Assembly (NCBI RefSeq): GCF_003020115.1
Contig: NZ_PYFX01000007.1
Span: 124,001 to 188,000, forward strand
Reading direction: 5' to 3'
From: Bradyrhizobium sp. MOS002
GTDB taxonomy: Bacteria > Pseudomonadota > Alphaproteobacteria > Rhizobiales > Xanthobacteraceae
Length of the DNA stretch: 64,000 nucleotides
Shown here: one piece after another, positions 28,618-39,104 of the stretch
Position numbering within the stretch: the stretch's first letter is position 1
How the letters are laid out: the number at the start of each line of letters is the position of its first letter
Position numbers and translations under genes: made by a program
The notes under the pieces: generated by a model
The model's database searches: none
Told to the model about the DNA's origin: nothing
Seen by the model: only the letters and a program-made list of their open reading frames with translations

Positions 28618-28644
28618 GGCCCCGCCGGAAGGCGGGGCCTTTTC
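28618..28644 (+). terminator. Rho-independent terminator
   Basis: GGCCCCGCC (28618-28626), loop GGAA, GGCGGGGCC (28631-28639), then TTTT. Confidence 0.85.
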
Positions 28645-28773
28645 GTTTGGTGCGCGGTCCATCGGGGCAGTTAAGGTAAACAAAGGGTTTAAATTGCCGC
28701 CACAGTCTGATGCGAGTTAGCTCCCGGCAAAGCCTTCCATCGAAGGCGCGGGCCAGGCGAAGCGGGAAGCGGC

Positions 28774-29310
28774 ATGTTCGGAAATTGGCGGATCGGTTCG
28801 GTCAACGGCGCACTTCTGGCGGCCTATTTCATCCCGGCCTGGACCCTCGTTGCCTTCAACATCATGGTGGCGCCGGTGCACGGCCTCTATGAGCGGCCGA
28901 GCGTCGCAGTGGCTCTTTTCCTCAGCGACCATCTCCAGATGGCAGGGATGGACACCGTGCGCGCCGCCTGGCTGCTGGCACTGGGGCGACTGACCGTGGT
29001 GGCGTTCTTTGCGATCTACCTTGCGCTGCTCTGCATCCCCCGCGTCCGCAAGAACGGCGGCAGCGACGAAGCGCTCGGCATCGCGCTTGCGATCGGCAGC
29101 CTGATCTCGTTTGCGAGCATGATCATGGCTTCGAAGGTCGGCGAGATGGCCGCGCTGCGGCTGCACGCCACCGAACTTCTGCTCCTGCTCGGTGCCGCCA
29201 TCGTGGTGGTGGTCGAACGGCCCGAGGCGGCGCCCAAGATCGTTCAGAAGACCGTTGAGGCCACCCCGCCGCTAGGTCTTGAGCAGGCCGAGCTCCTGCA
29301 CAATCGCTGA
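28774..29310 (+). CDS. Membrane protein, hypothetical
   Basis: 178 aa with four likely membrane helices (about 13-33, 63-87, 100-120, 130-150), with GMDTVRAAWLLALGRLTVVA between the first two. No family recognised. The last 39 bases overlap the end of pcaC on the opposite strand. Confidence 0.65.
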   Translation: MFGNWRIGSVNGALLAAYFIPAWTLVAFNIMVAPVHGLYERPSVAVALFLSDHLQMAGMDTVRAAWLLALGRLTVVAFFAIYLALLCIPRVRKNGGSDEALGIALAIGSLISFASMIMASKVGEMAALRLHATELLLLLGAAIVVVVERPEAAPKIVQKTVEATPPLGLEQAELLHNR

Positions 29311-29664
29311 GGCTTCCTTGACGGCGTGGTTCGCCGCCGGAACGCCGCAATAGATCGCCTGCTGCAGCAGGATTTCCTTGATGTCGTCGGGCGTGAAGCC
29401 GCCCTCGGCAAGCGCCGCGCGCACATGCAGGCGGAATTCGTCCCATTGGCCAAGCGCAACCATGGTGCCGATCACCAGCACCCGCCGCGTGCGCTCGTCG
29501 AAATGCGGCCGCGTCCAGATCTCGCCCCAGGCATAGCGCGTGATCATGTCCTGGAAATCGGTGTTGAATGCATTGCGGCCCGCGATCGACTTGTCGACCC
29601 AGGCATTGCCCAGCACTTTTCGGCGCACGTTCATGCCGGCATCGCGGCGTTTCTGGTCGTCCAT
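29272..29664 (-). CDS. pcaC: 4-carboxymuconolactone decarboxylase
   Basis: 130 aa, GGAGG upstream. Enzyme converts 4-carboxymuconolactone to 3-oxoadipate enol-lactone in protocatechuate breakdown. Typical residues of the AhpD-like CMD fold: FNTDFQDMITRYAWGEIW, RPHFDERTRR, LHVRAALAEGGFTPDDIKEI and YCGVPAANHA. Third in pcaB-pcaD-pcaC order on the minus strand. Confidence 0.93.
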   Translation of the reverse strand: MDDQKRRDAGMNVRRKVLGNAWVDKSIAGRNAFNTDFQDMITRYAWGEIWTRPHFDERTRRVLVIGTMVALGQWDEFRLHVRAALAEGGFTPDDIKEILLQQAIYCGVPAANHAVKEASAIVQELGLLKT

Positions 29665-29682
29665 GCTGTTTCCTCCGGATCA

Positions 29683-29783
29683 GTCATTCCGGGGCGCCTC
29701 GGAGAGGCGAACCCGGAATCTCGAAGTGGGTGAAATGCGGATCGAGATTCCGGGTTCGATGCTTCGCATCGCCCCGGAATGAC
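29683..29783. repeat. Dispersed palindrome (GTCATTCCGGGGCG family)
   Basis: Outer arms GTCATTCCGGGGCG (29683-29696) and CGCCCCGGAATGAC (29770-29783) are perfect; inner arms AACCCGGAATCTCGA (29710-29724) and TCGAGATTCCGGGTT (29742-29756) are also perfect. The element lies between pcaD and pcaC and could form a long cruciform in mRNA. Confidence 0.8.
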
Positions 29784-29793
29784 GATGGCGCGA

Positions 29794-30576
29794 TCAGCGT
29801 TGCGTCAAAAAGCCCACGACCGCGTCGGTGAACGCGTGCGGCTGCTCGACATTGGAAATGTGGGCGGCGTCGATGATGGTCATGCTTGCGCCGGGAATGT
29901 TTGAGCGGATCAATTCACCCGCCGAAATCGGCGTCGCCATGTCGTGACGGCCGGCGATCACCAGCGTCGGGCTCTTGATCTTCGGCAGCAGCGCGCGTTG
30001 GTCGAGCGTCGACAGCGCCTCGCAGCAGGCGAGATAGCCTTCGACCGGCGAGGCCAGCAGCATCGCCTTCATCCTGGCGGCGATGTCGGGTGCGCGCTCG
30101 CGGAAATCCTGGGTGAGCCAGCCGGCAATAACGGCATCGGCGACGGCGGCGATGCCGCCCTTCTTCACGGCGTCGATGCGCTCGAGCCATTTGGTCGGCT
30201 CGGCATAGTAGCAGGAGGTGTTGGCGAGGATGAGCTTGCCGAAGCGCTCCGGCGCGTTCGCGCCCAGCCATTGCCCGACCATGCCGCCCATCGACAGGCC
30301 GCACCAGTGCACTTTTTCGATATTGAGGTCGTCGAGGATCGCAAGCACGTCGCGGCCGAAGCGCTCCATCGTGTAGGGGCCGGGCGGAACGTTGGACTTG
30401 CCGTGGCCACGGCGGTCGTAGCGGATGACGCGGAATATCTGCGTCAGCGCCTTCATCTGCGGCTCCCACATCTGCAGCGTGCAGCCGAGCGAGTTCGAGA
30501 GCATCAAGGTCGGCCCGCCATCGCGGCCCTCGACGGAGACGTTGATCAGGCAACCGTCGGCATCGATCATGGGCAT
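29794..30576 (-). CDS. pcaD: 3-oxoadipate enol-lactonase
   Basis: 260 aa alpha/beta hydrolase that opens the enol-lactone to 3-oxoadipate. Nucleophile Ser95 in CGLSMGGMVG, acid in GRHDMATP and His in AAHISNVEQP. GGAG upstream of ATG. Lies between pcaB (36 bases away) and pcaC. Confidence 0.93.
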   Translation of the reverse strand: MPMIDADGCLINVSVEGRDGGPTLMLSNSLGCTLQMWEPQMKALTQIFRVIRYDRRGHGKSNVPPGPYTMERFGRDVLAILDDLNIEKVHWCGLSMGGMVGQWLGANAPERFGKLILANTSCYYAEPTKWLERIDAVKKGGIAAVADAVIAGWLTQDFRERAPDIAARMKAMLLASPVEGYLACCEALSTLDQRALLPKIKSPTLVIAGRHDMATPISAGELIRSNIPGASMTIIDAAHISNVEQPHAFTDAVVGFLTQR

Positions 30577-30612
30577 GCGCGCGTCTCCGTTTTATGTGCG
30601 CTCAGGACTGCT

Positions 30613-31968
30613 TTATTCGCGTTCGAGGCTGTCGAGCAGGCGGTCGATCAGGGCTTGGGAAACGCCTTGATAGGCCATCGGCTCGAACAATGCCGCAATT
30701 TTCTGGGCCGTAAGATGCGCGGTGACCTGCGAATCAGCCGACAGCACTTCGCGCAGATGCTTCCTCTCGGCCACCGCGCGCTTGCTCGCGGCTTCGACGA
30801 GATGATGCGCATCGCTCTTGCCGATCGCCTCGGCGAGCGCAAAGGTGACCGCTTCCGCCATGATCAGGCCGTGGGTCGCATCAAGATTGCTGCGCATGCG
30901 CGCCGCGTCGACATCGAGGCCTTCGGCGATATCGACAATGGCCGCGAGCGCACCGGAGGTGACCAGCATCAATTGCGGTAGCGTCGGCCATTCCGCATGC
31001 CAGGGCCCGGCGCTGCGCTCATGGTCCTGCACCTGCGCAGCAAATATCGTCGCGGCGAGCTGCGGCGCCATGGTTGCGCAGCCCAGCGCGCTTGCGGCGG
31101 CCACCGGGTTGCGCTTGTGCGGCATGGTCGAGGAGCCGCCGCGGCCTTCCCCGGCGGGCTCGAACGCCTCGGCGACATCAGTCTGCATCAGCAGCGAGAC
31201 GTCGCGCGCGATCTTGCCGCAGCTGCCGGCGAGAATCGCAAAGCTCGATGCGGCTTCCGCGATGCGGTCGCGATGGGTGTGCCAGGGCGCATCGGGCAGC
31301 GGCAGGTTCAGCTCCTGCGCCAGCCGTTCGGAAACGACCAGCCCCTTGTCGCCAAGCGCTGCAAGCGTGCCGGCCGCGCCGCCGAATTGCAGTACAAGGC
31401 CCTCGCGGGAGAGCCGCCTCAAGCGGCAGCGGGCGCGGGCAAGGCTTGCGGCGTATTCGGCGGCCTTCAACCCGAACGGCATCGGCAGGGCGTGCTGGAG
31501 CCAGGTTCGTGCCACCATTGCGGTGTTGCGGTGGGCTCGTGCCAGCGCGGCAAAGCCCTTGATGGCGCGGCTGAGATCGGCGTCCAACGCATCGATGCCG
31601 GCGCGAAGCGTGAGCATGGTTGCGGTGTCGATGACATCCTGGCTGGTCGCGCCCCAATGCACGTAGCGTGCGGCCTCGGCATCGGCCCTGCCCACATTGG
31701 CGGTCAGCGTCTTGACCAAGGGGATCGCGAGATTGCCGGATCGCGTGGCGGCCTCGGCCAGCGCGGCCATGTCAAAGGTATCGGCCTTGCACGCGGCTTC
31801 GATCGGGCCCACCGCGGACGCGGGAATCACACCCGTGGCCGCTTCGGCTCGGGCCAGGGCTGCCTCGAAATCGAGCATATTCTGGAGGGTCGATCGGTCG
31901 TCGCAGACCGCGCGCATGGCCACGCTCGACAGCATCGGCGCGAGCAGGGGGGAGAGGGATGTGCTCAT
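30613..31968 (-). CDS. pcaB: 3-carboxy-cis,cis-muconate cycloisomerase
   Basis: 451 aa, fumarase/aspartase superfamily; closes 3-carboxymuconate to 4-carboxymuconolactone. Signature GSSTMPHKRNPVAA, and WGATSQDVIDTAT near residue 105. First gene of pcaBDC. The 3,4-dioxygenase genes pcaGH and a PcaQ regulator are not in the window. Confidence 0.93.
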   Translation of the reverse strand: MSTSLSPLLAPMLSSVAMRAVCDDRSTLQNMLDFEAALARAEAATGVIPASAVGPIEAACKADTFDMAALAEAATRSGNLAIPLVKTLTANVGRADAEAARYVHWGATSQDVIDTATMLTLRAGIDALDADLSRAIKGFAALARAHRNTAMVARTWLQHALPMPFGLKAAEYAASLARARCRLRRLSREGLVLQFGGAAGTLAALGDKGLVVSERLAQELNLPLPDAPWHTHRDRIAEAASSFAILAGSCGKIARDVSLLMQTDVAEAFEPAGEGRGGSSTMPHKRNPVAAASALGCATMAPQLAATIFAAQVQDHERSAGPWHAEWPTLPQLMLVTSGALAAIVDIAEGLDVDAARMRSNLDATHGLIMAEAVTFALAEAIGKSDAHHLVEAASKRAVAERKHLREVLSADSQVTAHLTAQKIAALFEPMAYQGVSQALIDRLLDSLERE

Positions 31969-32153
31969 ATTGTGCGGGACCTAACCACCATGGCCCGCCT
32001 GTGCCAATCCCAAACCGGCGGAGCAAGCTTTTTGCAGTTGCGAATATGCATTGCACGTGACCGAGGCCCACCCTTTCTTTTGCCGCCTCCCTGCGGTACT
32101 TGAGCAGCCTTAATAGTTGCGCGATCCAAGTTCGATATCCCGGGAGGCACCCA

Positions 32154-32600
32154 ATGGCCATGACGATGAACGGCGAAGTTCAGCTTGCGGCGCCGCGCGA
32201 GGCCGTGTGGGCCAAGCTCAACGATGCCGAGGTGCTGAAGGCCTGCATCCCCGGCTGCGAAGAGCTCGAGAAGACCGACGATGGCGGCTTTCGTGCGACT
32301 GCGAAAATGAAGGTCGGTCCGGTGTCGGCGCGCTTCAAGGGCAAGGTCACCCTGTCCGATCTCGACCCGCCGAACGGCTACAAGATCTCCGGGGAAGGCG
32401 AGGGCGGAGTGGCCGGCTTTGCCAAGGGTGGCGCCGTGGTCAAGCTTGCGGAAAAGGACGGCGGCACGCTTTTGTCCTACGAGGTCGAGGCGCAGATCGG
32501 CGGCAAGTTGGCGCAGCTCGGCCAGCGCCTGATCAATGGCGCCGCCAAGAAACTGGCCGACGAATTTTTCGCGAACTTCGCCAAGGCGGTACAGGGCTGA
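32154..32600 (+). CDS. coxG: CoxG-like SRPBCC-fold protein
   Basis: 148 aa; ATG at 32154 with GGGAGG upstream. Whole-length CoxG family (MTMNGEVQLAAPREAVWAKL, LKACIPGC, KMKVGPVSARFKGKV), a START-like fold linked to membrane anchoring of CO dehydrogenase in Oligotropha. Opens the cox-like cluster and is divergent from pcaB. Confidence 0.85.
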   Translation: MAMTMNGEVQLAAPREAVWAKLNDAEVLKACIPGCEELEKTDDGGFRATAKMKVGPVSARFKGKVTLSDLDPPNGYKISGEGEGGVAGFAKGGAVVKLAEKDGGTLLSYEVEAQIGGKLAQLGQRLINGAAKKLADEFFANFAKAVQG

Positions 32601-32735
32601 ACGCTATCGCCTTTCGGCATGGCGCCTTGCATTCCGGGTGATGTTGCCCCGGGGCATAATGGCCCATATGATGGGTTGGAATAATTATAAGAACCGCTTC
32701 GACGGGACCCGTCGGGGCGCTGATAGAGAGTGCTT

Positions 32736-33221
<486 letters not shown>

Positions 33222-33254
33222 ACCACGCGCGCACTCTGCGATCAGGACATTCAG

Positions 33255-34061
33255 ATGTACGATTTCAAATACCATCGCCCCGGGACCGTTCGGCAGGCCG
33301 CCAACCTCCTGGTGAAGAACGAGGACGCCAAGGTGATCGCCGGCGGTCACACGCTGATTCCCGTCATGAAGCAGCGCCTCGCCAGCCCGCCGCATCTGGT
33401 CGACCTCTCCCATATCGAGGGGCTCAACACGATCGAGATGAAGGGCCGCGCTCTCGTGATCGGCGCCACCGCCAGACATGCCGAGGTCGCAAGCTCGGCC
33501 ATCGTCGGCGAGGCGATCCCGGCGCTCGCGAACCTTGCCAGCCAGATCGGCGATCCCGCCGTGCGCCACAAGGGCACGATCGGCGGCTCGCTCGCCAACA
33601 ACGATCCGACCGCGGACTATCCGGCTGCGGTGCTTGCGCTGGGCGCCACCATCGTCACCAACAAGCGCCGCCTCAAGGCGGAAGAGTATTTCCAGGGCCT
33701 GTTCACGACGGCGCTCGAGGCCGACGAGATCATCACCAAGGTGATGTTCCCGCTGCCGAAGAAGGCGGCCTATATCAAATTCCGCAACCAGGCCTCGCGT
33801 TACGCGCTGGTCGGCGTGTTCGTGGCGCGGCGTCCCTCCGACGTGCGGGTCGCGGTCACCGGCGCCGGCTCGGAAGGCGTGTTCCGTGTCACCGCGTTCG
33901 AGGAGGCCTTGAAGAAGCGCTTCGCCGCGAAGGCGCTCGATGGCATCGAGGTGCCGGCGGACGGCCTCAACAGCGACATCCATGGCAGCGCCGAATACCG
34001 TGCGCACCTCATCGGCGTGCTGACGCGGCGTGCCCTCGACGCCGCCAACGCCAAGGAGTGA
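33255..34061 (+). CDS. coxM: Molybdenum hydroxylase FAD subunit (CoxM-like)
   Basis: 268 aa, FAD-binding PCMH fold: AGGHTLIPVMKQRLASP (FAD pyrophosphate loop) and GTIGGSLANNDPTADYP, the second FAD motif. C-terminal CO_deh_flav_C domain ends around residue 265. It follows coxS by 33 bases, leaving no room for coxL between them. Confidence 0.93.
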   Translation: MYDFKYHRPGTVRQAANLLVKNEDAKVIAGGHTLIPVMKQRLASPPHLVDLSHIEGLNTIEMKGRALVIGATARHAEVASSAIVGEAIPALANLASQIGDPAVRHKGTIGGSLANNDPTADYPAAVLALGATIVTNKRRLKAEEYFQGLFTTALEADEIITKVMFPLPKKAAYIKFRNQASRYALVGVFVARRPSDVRVAVTGAGSEGVFRVTAFEEALKKRFAAKALDGIEVPADGLNSDIHGSAEYRAHLIGVLTRRALDAANAKE

Positions 34062-34123
34062 GCGATCCTCACGCCTCGGCCCAAACTTGTCCCCGGTGAG
34101 GGCGTAGCGAGACTGGCTTTTTC

Positions 34124-35047
<924 letters not shown>

Positions 35048-35051
35048 GGTT

Positions 35052-35090
35052 GTCATTCCGGGGCTCGCGCCGAGAGGGCGCGGGAATGAC
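35052..35090. repeat. Dispersed palindrome, short GTCATTCC copy
   Basis: Outer arms GTCATTCC (35052-35059) and GGAATGAC (35083-35090), inner arms CGCGCC and GGCGCG. Same outer sequence as the element at 29683. Sits between coxD and coxE. Confidence 0.7.
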
Positions 35091-35110
35091 GAGGGGATGG
35101 ATACGAGACC

Positions 35111-36313
35111 ATGGCCATCAACCACCTTGCGCCTGAGCAAACCGAGCAATTCGCCGACAATATCGTCGGCTTCGCCCGTGCGCTGCGTTCGGCGGGCATG
35201 CCGGTCGGGCCGGGCGCGGTCATCGATGCCATGAGCGCGCTCCAGGTGATCGACATCGGCAACCGCGCCGACGTCTTCACCACGCTGGAGGCGATCTTCG
35301 TCAAGCGCCACGAGCATGCGCTGATCTTCAAACAGGCCTTCAACCTGTTCTTCCGCGCGTCGGAAGAGTGGAAGCACATGCTGGATTCGGTGCCGTTGCC
35401 GGAGCAGGCCAAGAAGAAGCCGCAGGCCGGCTCGCGCCGCGTGCAGGAGGCGATGTCGCAGCCGCGCATGACGGAGACGCCGCAGCACCAGGAGCAGGAT
35501 TTGCGCCTGTCGGTCTCAGACAAGGAAATCCTTCAGAAGAAGGATTTTGCGCAGATGAGCGCGGCTGAGATCACCGAAGCGCTCCGCGCCGTCGAGCGGA
35601 TGCGGTTGCCGCAGTCCGAGCTTCTGACGCGCCGGCACCGGCCCGATCCCCGCGGCCTGCGCCTCGATCTCCGCCGCACGCTGCGCGCCTCATTGCGCAC
35701 CGGCGGCGACATCATCGACATCCATCGTCTCGGGCGGATCGAGAAACCGGCGCCGATCGTCGCACTGCTCGACATCTCGGGTTCGATGAGCGAGTACACC
35801 CGCCTGTTCCTGCATTTTCTGCATGCCATAGGGGACGCGCGAAAACGTGTTTCGGTGTTCCTGTTCGGCACTCGCCTCACCAACGTGACCCGGGCGCTGC
35901 GCCAGCGCGACCCTGATGAGGCGCTGGCGAGCTGCTCTGCCTCGGTCGAGGACTGGGCCGGCGGCACGCGGATCTCGGCCTCCCTGCACAATTTCAACAA
36001 ATTGTGGGCACGGCGCGTGCTGAGCCAGGGCGCCATCGTGCTGCTGATCTCCGACGGGCTGGAGCGGGAGGCCGATTCCAAGCTCGCCTTCGAGATGGAC
36101 CGGCTGCACCGCTCCTGCCGGCGGCTGATCTGGCTCAACCCGCTGCTCCGGTTTGGCGGCTTCGAGGCCAAGGCCCAAGGCATCAAAATGATGCTGCCGC
36201 ACGTTGACGAATTCCGCCCCGTACATAATTTGAGTTCGATCCAGGAGCTGATCGCCACGCTCTCCCGGCCGCTGCCGCCGCATCACCGCAGCCTGATCCG
36301 CTCCGCAGCCTGA
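35111..36313 (+). CDS. coxE: vWA-domain protein (CoxE-like)
   Basis: 400 aa. N-terminal 190 residues are CoxE-specific; the vWA domain begins near 210 with the MIDAS motif LDISGSMSEYTR (DxSGS). Partner of the MoxR ATPase in metal-site maturation of the Mo hydroxylase. Confidence 0.92.
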   Translation: MAINHLAPEQTEQFADNIVGFARALRSAGMPVGPGAVIDAMSALQVIDIGNRADVFTTLEAIFVKRHEHALIFKQAFNLFFRASEEWKHMLDSVPLPEQAKKKPQAGSRRVQEAMSQPRMTETPQHQEQDLRLSVSDKEILQKKDFAQMSAAEITEALRAVERMRLPQSELLTRRHRPDPRGLRLDLRRTLRASLRTGGDIIDIHRLGRIEKPAPIVALLDISGSMSEYTRLFLHFLHAIGDARKRVSVFLFGTRLTNVTRALRQRDPDEALASCSASVEDWAGGTRISASLHNFNKLWARRVLSQGAIVLLISDGLEREADSKLAFEMDRLHRSCRRLIWLNPLLRFGGFEAKAQGIKMMLPHVDEFRPVHNLSSIQELIATLSRPLPPHHRSLIRSAA

Positions 36314-36322
36314 GAGGTAGCC

Positions 36323-36646
36323 ATGCTCGATCGCGACGAGGATATTCTGAAGGCGGCGGAGGACTGGCAGAAGGCCGGCCGTGGCGTCGCGCTCGCCACT
36401 GTGGTGGAGACCTGGGGCTCGGCGCCGCGTCCGGCGGGCTCGAGCCTCGTCATCAACGACGAGGGCACGTTCCTGGGGTCCGTCTCCGGCGGCTGCGTCG
36501 AGGGCGCCGTGGTCACCGAGGCCATGGATGTGATCCAGAGCGGCAAGCCCAGGATGCTGGAGTTCGGCGTTGCCGACGAGACTGCCTGGAATGTCGGGCT
36601 GTCCTGCGGCGGCACCATCCGCGTCTTCGTCGAGAAAGTCGGCTAG
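36323..36646 (+). CDS. XdhC/CoxF N-terminal-domain protein
   Basis: 107 aa. Contains the XdhC_CoxI signature GSAPRPAGSSLVIND then GSVSGGCVEGAVV with the Cys that in XdhC helps bind Mo cofactor. Usually fused to the Rossmann domain encoded by the next gene; here the two are separate, 2 bases apart. Confidence 0.85.
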   Translation: MLDRDEDILKAAEDWQKAGRGVALATVVETWGSAPRPAGSSLVINDEGTFLGSVSGGCVEGAVVTEAMDVIQSGKPRMLEFGVADETAWNVGLSCGGTIRVFVEKVG

Positions 36647-36648
36647 CC

Positions 36649-37350
36649 GTGAAGCTCGCAATCCTGCACGAACTCAATGCCGAGCGCGCCGCGCGCCGCC
36701 CGGTGATCCTGGTGACCGACACCGAGAGCGGCGAGCAGCGCCTGGTGAAGGCGAAGGATTTTGCCAAGGATCCCTTGGGCGCCGAACTCGATAAGCAGCT
36801 TCGCATGGGCAAGAGCGCCAGCGTCGAAGCTGGCGGCAAGAAGCTCTTCCTCAACGTCTATGCGCCGACCGCCAAGCTCGTCATCGTCGGCGCTGTCCAT
36901 ATCAGTCAGGCGCTGGCGCCGCTGGCGCGCTCGCTCGGCTACGACGTCACCGTGGTCGATCCGCGCACGGCCTTTGCGAGCCCGGAGCGCTTCCCCGACG
37001 TTCCGCTGGTCGCGGAATGGCCCGACACGGCGCTGCCGCCGCTCAACGTCGATGCCTACACGGCCTTCGTCGCGGTGACGCACGATCCCAAGATCGACGA
37101 TCCCGCGCTGCTGCACGCTTTCGAGCGCAACTGCTTCTATATCGGCGCGCTCGGATCGCGGAAGACGCACGCCAAGCGCGGCGACCGGCTAAGGGGGCAA
37201 GGCGCTAAGGAGGCTGACATCGCGCGCATCCACGCGCCCATCGGGCTTGCGATCGGCGCCGTCTCGCCATCCGAGATCGCGGTGTCGATCATGGCCGAGA
37301 TCACGGCGGTGCTTCGCCTGCCGCCCAAAGAAAAAGAAGAAGCCGCATGA
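36649..37350 (+). CDS. XdhC/CoxF Rossmann-domain protein
   Basis: 233 aa from GTG. N-terminal half has a ubiquitous XdhC insert; the C-terminal XdhC_C Rossmann domain has YDVTVVDPRTAF, FVAVTHDPKIDDPAL and IGALGSRKTHAKR. Insertase/maturation role for the Mo cofactor. Its stop overlaps the next start (ATGA). Confidence 0.85.
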   Translation: MKLAILHELNAERAARRPVILVTDTESGEQRLVKAKDFAKDPLGAELDKQLRMGKSASVEAGGKKLFLNVYAPTAKLVIVGAVHISQALAPLARSLGYDVTVVDPRTAFASPERFPDVPLVAEWPDTALPPLNVDAYTAFVAVTHDPKIDDPALLHAFERNCFYIGALGSRKTHAKRGDRLRGQGAKEADIARIHAPIGLAIGAVSPSEIAVSIMAEITAVLRLPPKEKEEAA

Positions 37351-38951
37351 AATTCGGCCCGGCGAGCCCCAGGGATGCGATCGGCGGGGTGACCGTCCAC
37401 ACCCTGCGCCAGGGACCGCTGGTGTTGAAGAAGGGCACGACGATCGGGCCCACCGAGGTCGAGGCGCTGGAGCGCGCCGGCATCAAGGACGTCGTGGTAG
37501 TGCGGATGGAGGCGGGCGATGTCTCCGAGGACATCGCCGCCGCCAGCATCGCGCTCGCCGTCGGTGGCGATGGGATTCATGTCGAGCGCGCCTTCACCGG
37601 TCGCGCCAATCTGTTCGCCGCGCGCCCGGGCGTGCTGGTGATCGATCGCCCCGCGGTGGACCGCATCAACAATATTGACGAGGCCATTACCTTTGCCACG
37701 CTCTCGGCCTTCAAGCCGGTGGTCGAGGGCGAGATGGTCGGCACCGTCAAGATCATCCCGTTCGGCGTCGAAGGAAACTTGCGTGATGCCGCGGTGGAGG
37801 CTGCGGGTCGCGACGTTCTGAAGATCGCGCCTTACGTCATCAAGCGCGTCGGCGTGGTCTCGACATTGCTGCCTGGCCTGTCCTCCAAGGTGATCGACAA
37901 GACCTTGCGCGTCACCGCCGAGCGGCTGGCGCCGGCCGGCGCCGGCATCATCGCCGAGCGGCGGGTCCCGCATGAGGAGCAGGCGCTGTCGGCTGCGATC
38001 AAGGAATTGCTGGGACTTGGCGCCGAGCTCGTGATCGTGTTCGGGGCATCCGCGATCGCCGACCGCCGTGACGTGATCCCCGCGGCCGTGACCGGCATCG
38101 GCGGAGAGATCGAGCATTTCGGCATGCCGGTCGATCCCGGCAATCTGCTGCTGATTGCCCGGGCCGGCAGCGTGCCGGTGCTGGGTGCGCCCGGCTGCGC
38201 GCGCTCGCCGGTCGAGAACGGCTTTGACTGGGTGCTGATGCGGCTGCTGGCCGGCATCAAGGTGACGCGGTCCGAGCTGATGGGCATGGGCGTCGGCGGC
38301 CTCCTGATGGAGATCGTCACGCGCCCGCAACCACGCGCAAAACCGGAGATCGAGGGCAACAACCAGGTCGCGGTCATCGTGCTCGCAGCAGGCCGCTCGA
38401 CCCGGATGGGCGGACCGAACAAGCTCTTAGCCGAGCTCGACGGCAAGAAGCTGGTGCGGATCGCGACCGAGCAGGCGCTGGCCTCCAAGGCGTCCGAGGT
38501 GATCGTCGTCACCGGCCATCAGACCGAGCTGATCGAGCAAGCTTTGCAAGGCCTGAAGGTACGTTTCATCAAAAATCCGGATTTTGCCGGCGGCATCGCA
38601 AGCTCGGTCAAGGCCGGCATCGCGGCCGTTCCCGAGACGTCCGACGGCGCCGTGGTCTGCCTCGGCGACATGCCGCTGATCGATGCCGGTCTGATCGACC
38701 GTCTCATCGACGCGTTCGCGCCGGATCGCGGCAATCTCATCGTCGTGCCCGTCAGCGAAGGCCGCCGCGGCAATCCCGTGCTGTGGTCGCGCCGCTTCTT
38801 CAAGGAGTTGATGACGCTCGACGGAGATGTCGGCGCGCGTCACCTGATCGCGAAGCACACCGAGGCGGTTGCCGAAGTGCCGGTCGACGGCGAGAGCGCC
38901 TTCCTCGACATCGACACGCCGCAGGCGCTGGAAGCGGCAAGACGCGGTTGA
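37347..38951 (+). CDS. Fused molybdopterin-binding and MobA-like nucleotidyltransferase
   Basis: 534 aa. Residues about 1-340 form a MoeA/MogA-like molybdopterin-binding region (VHTLRQGPLVLKKGTTIG; VFGASAIADRRDVIP). Residues about 350-534 are an NTP transferase with the pyrophosphate loop VLAAGRSTRMGGPNKLL and LGDMPLIDAGLID, the MocA/MobA pattern, adding CMP or GMP to the cofactor. For CO dehydrogenase-type enzymes the product is MCD, so CMP is expected, but this is inference. Confidence 0.85.
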   Translation: MKFGPASPRDAIGGVTVHTLRQGPLVLKKGTTIGPTEVEALERAGIKDVVVVRMEAGDVSEDIAAASIALAVGGDGIHVERAFTGRANLFAARPGVLVIDRPAVDRINNIDEAITFATLSAFKPVVEGEMVGTVKIIPFGVEGNLRDAAVEAAGRDVLKIAPYVIKRVGVVSTLLPGLSSKVIDKTLRVTAERLAPAGAGIIAERRVPHEEQALSAAIKELLGLGAELVIVFGASAIADRRDVIPAAVTGIGGEIEHFGMPVDPGNLLLIARAGSVPVLGAPGCARSPVENGFDWVLMRLLAGIKVTRSELMGMGVGGLLMEIVTRPQPRAKPEIEGNNQVAVIVLAAGRSTRMGGPNKLLAELDGKKLVRIATEQALASKASEVIVVTGHQTELIEQALQGLKVRFIKNPDFAGGIASSVKAGIAAVPETSDGAVVCLGDMPLIDAGLIDRLIDAFAPDRGNLIVVPVSEGRRGNPVLWSRRFFKELMTLDGDVGARHLIAKHTEAVAEVPVDGESAFLDIDTPQALEAARRG

Positions 38952-38961
38952 CGCTGCGATA

Positions 38962-39079
38962 GGGCGGGCAAAAGCGCACGCCGCCGTGCCCACCATCTCG
39001 CTACAACGTGATCTGCGTTTGGTGGGTACGCTTCCGCCTCCGCTCTTCGAGCTACGGCGGACAAGTCGCTTTGCCCACT
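38962..39079. repeat. Dispersed palindrome (GGCGGGCAAAGCG family)
   Basis: GGGCAAAAGCG near 38966-38976 faces CGCTTTGCCCAC near 39068-39079; between them GCCCACC / GGTGGGTAC form inner pairing. Fills the gap between the cox-like cluster and the bradavidin gene. Confidence 0.6.
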
Positions 39080-39104
39080 CGAGACGCCGATGTCCGCGGT
39101 TCGC

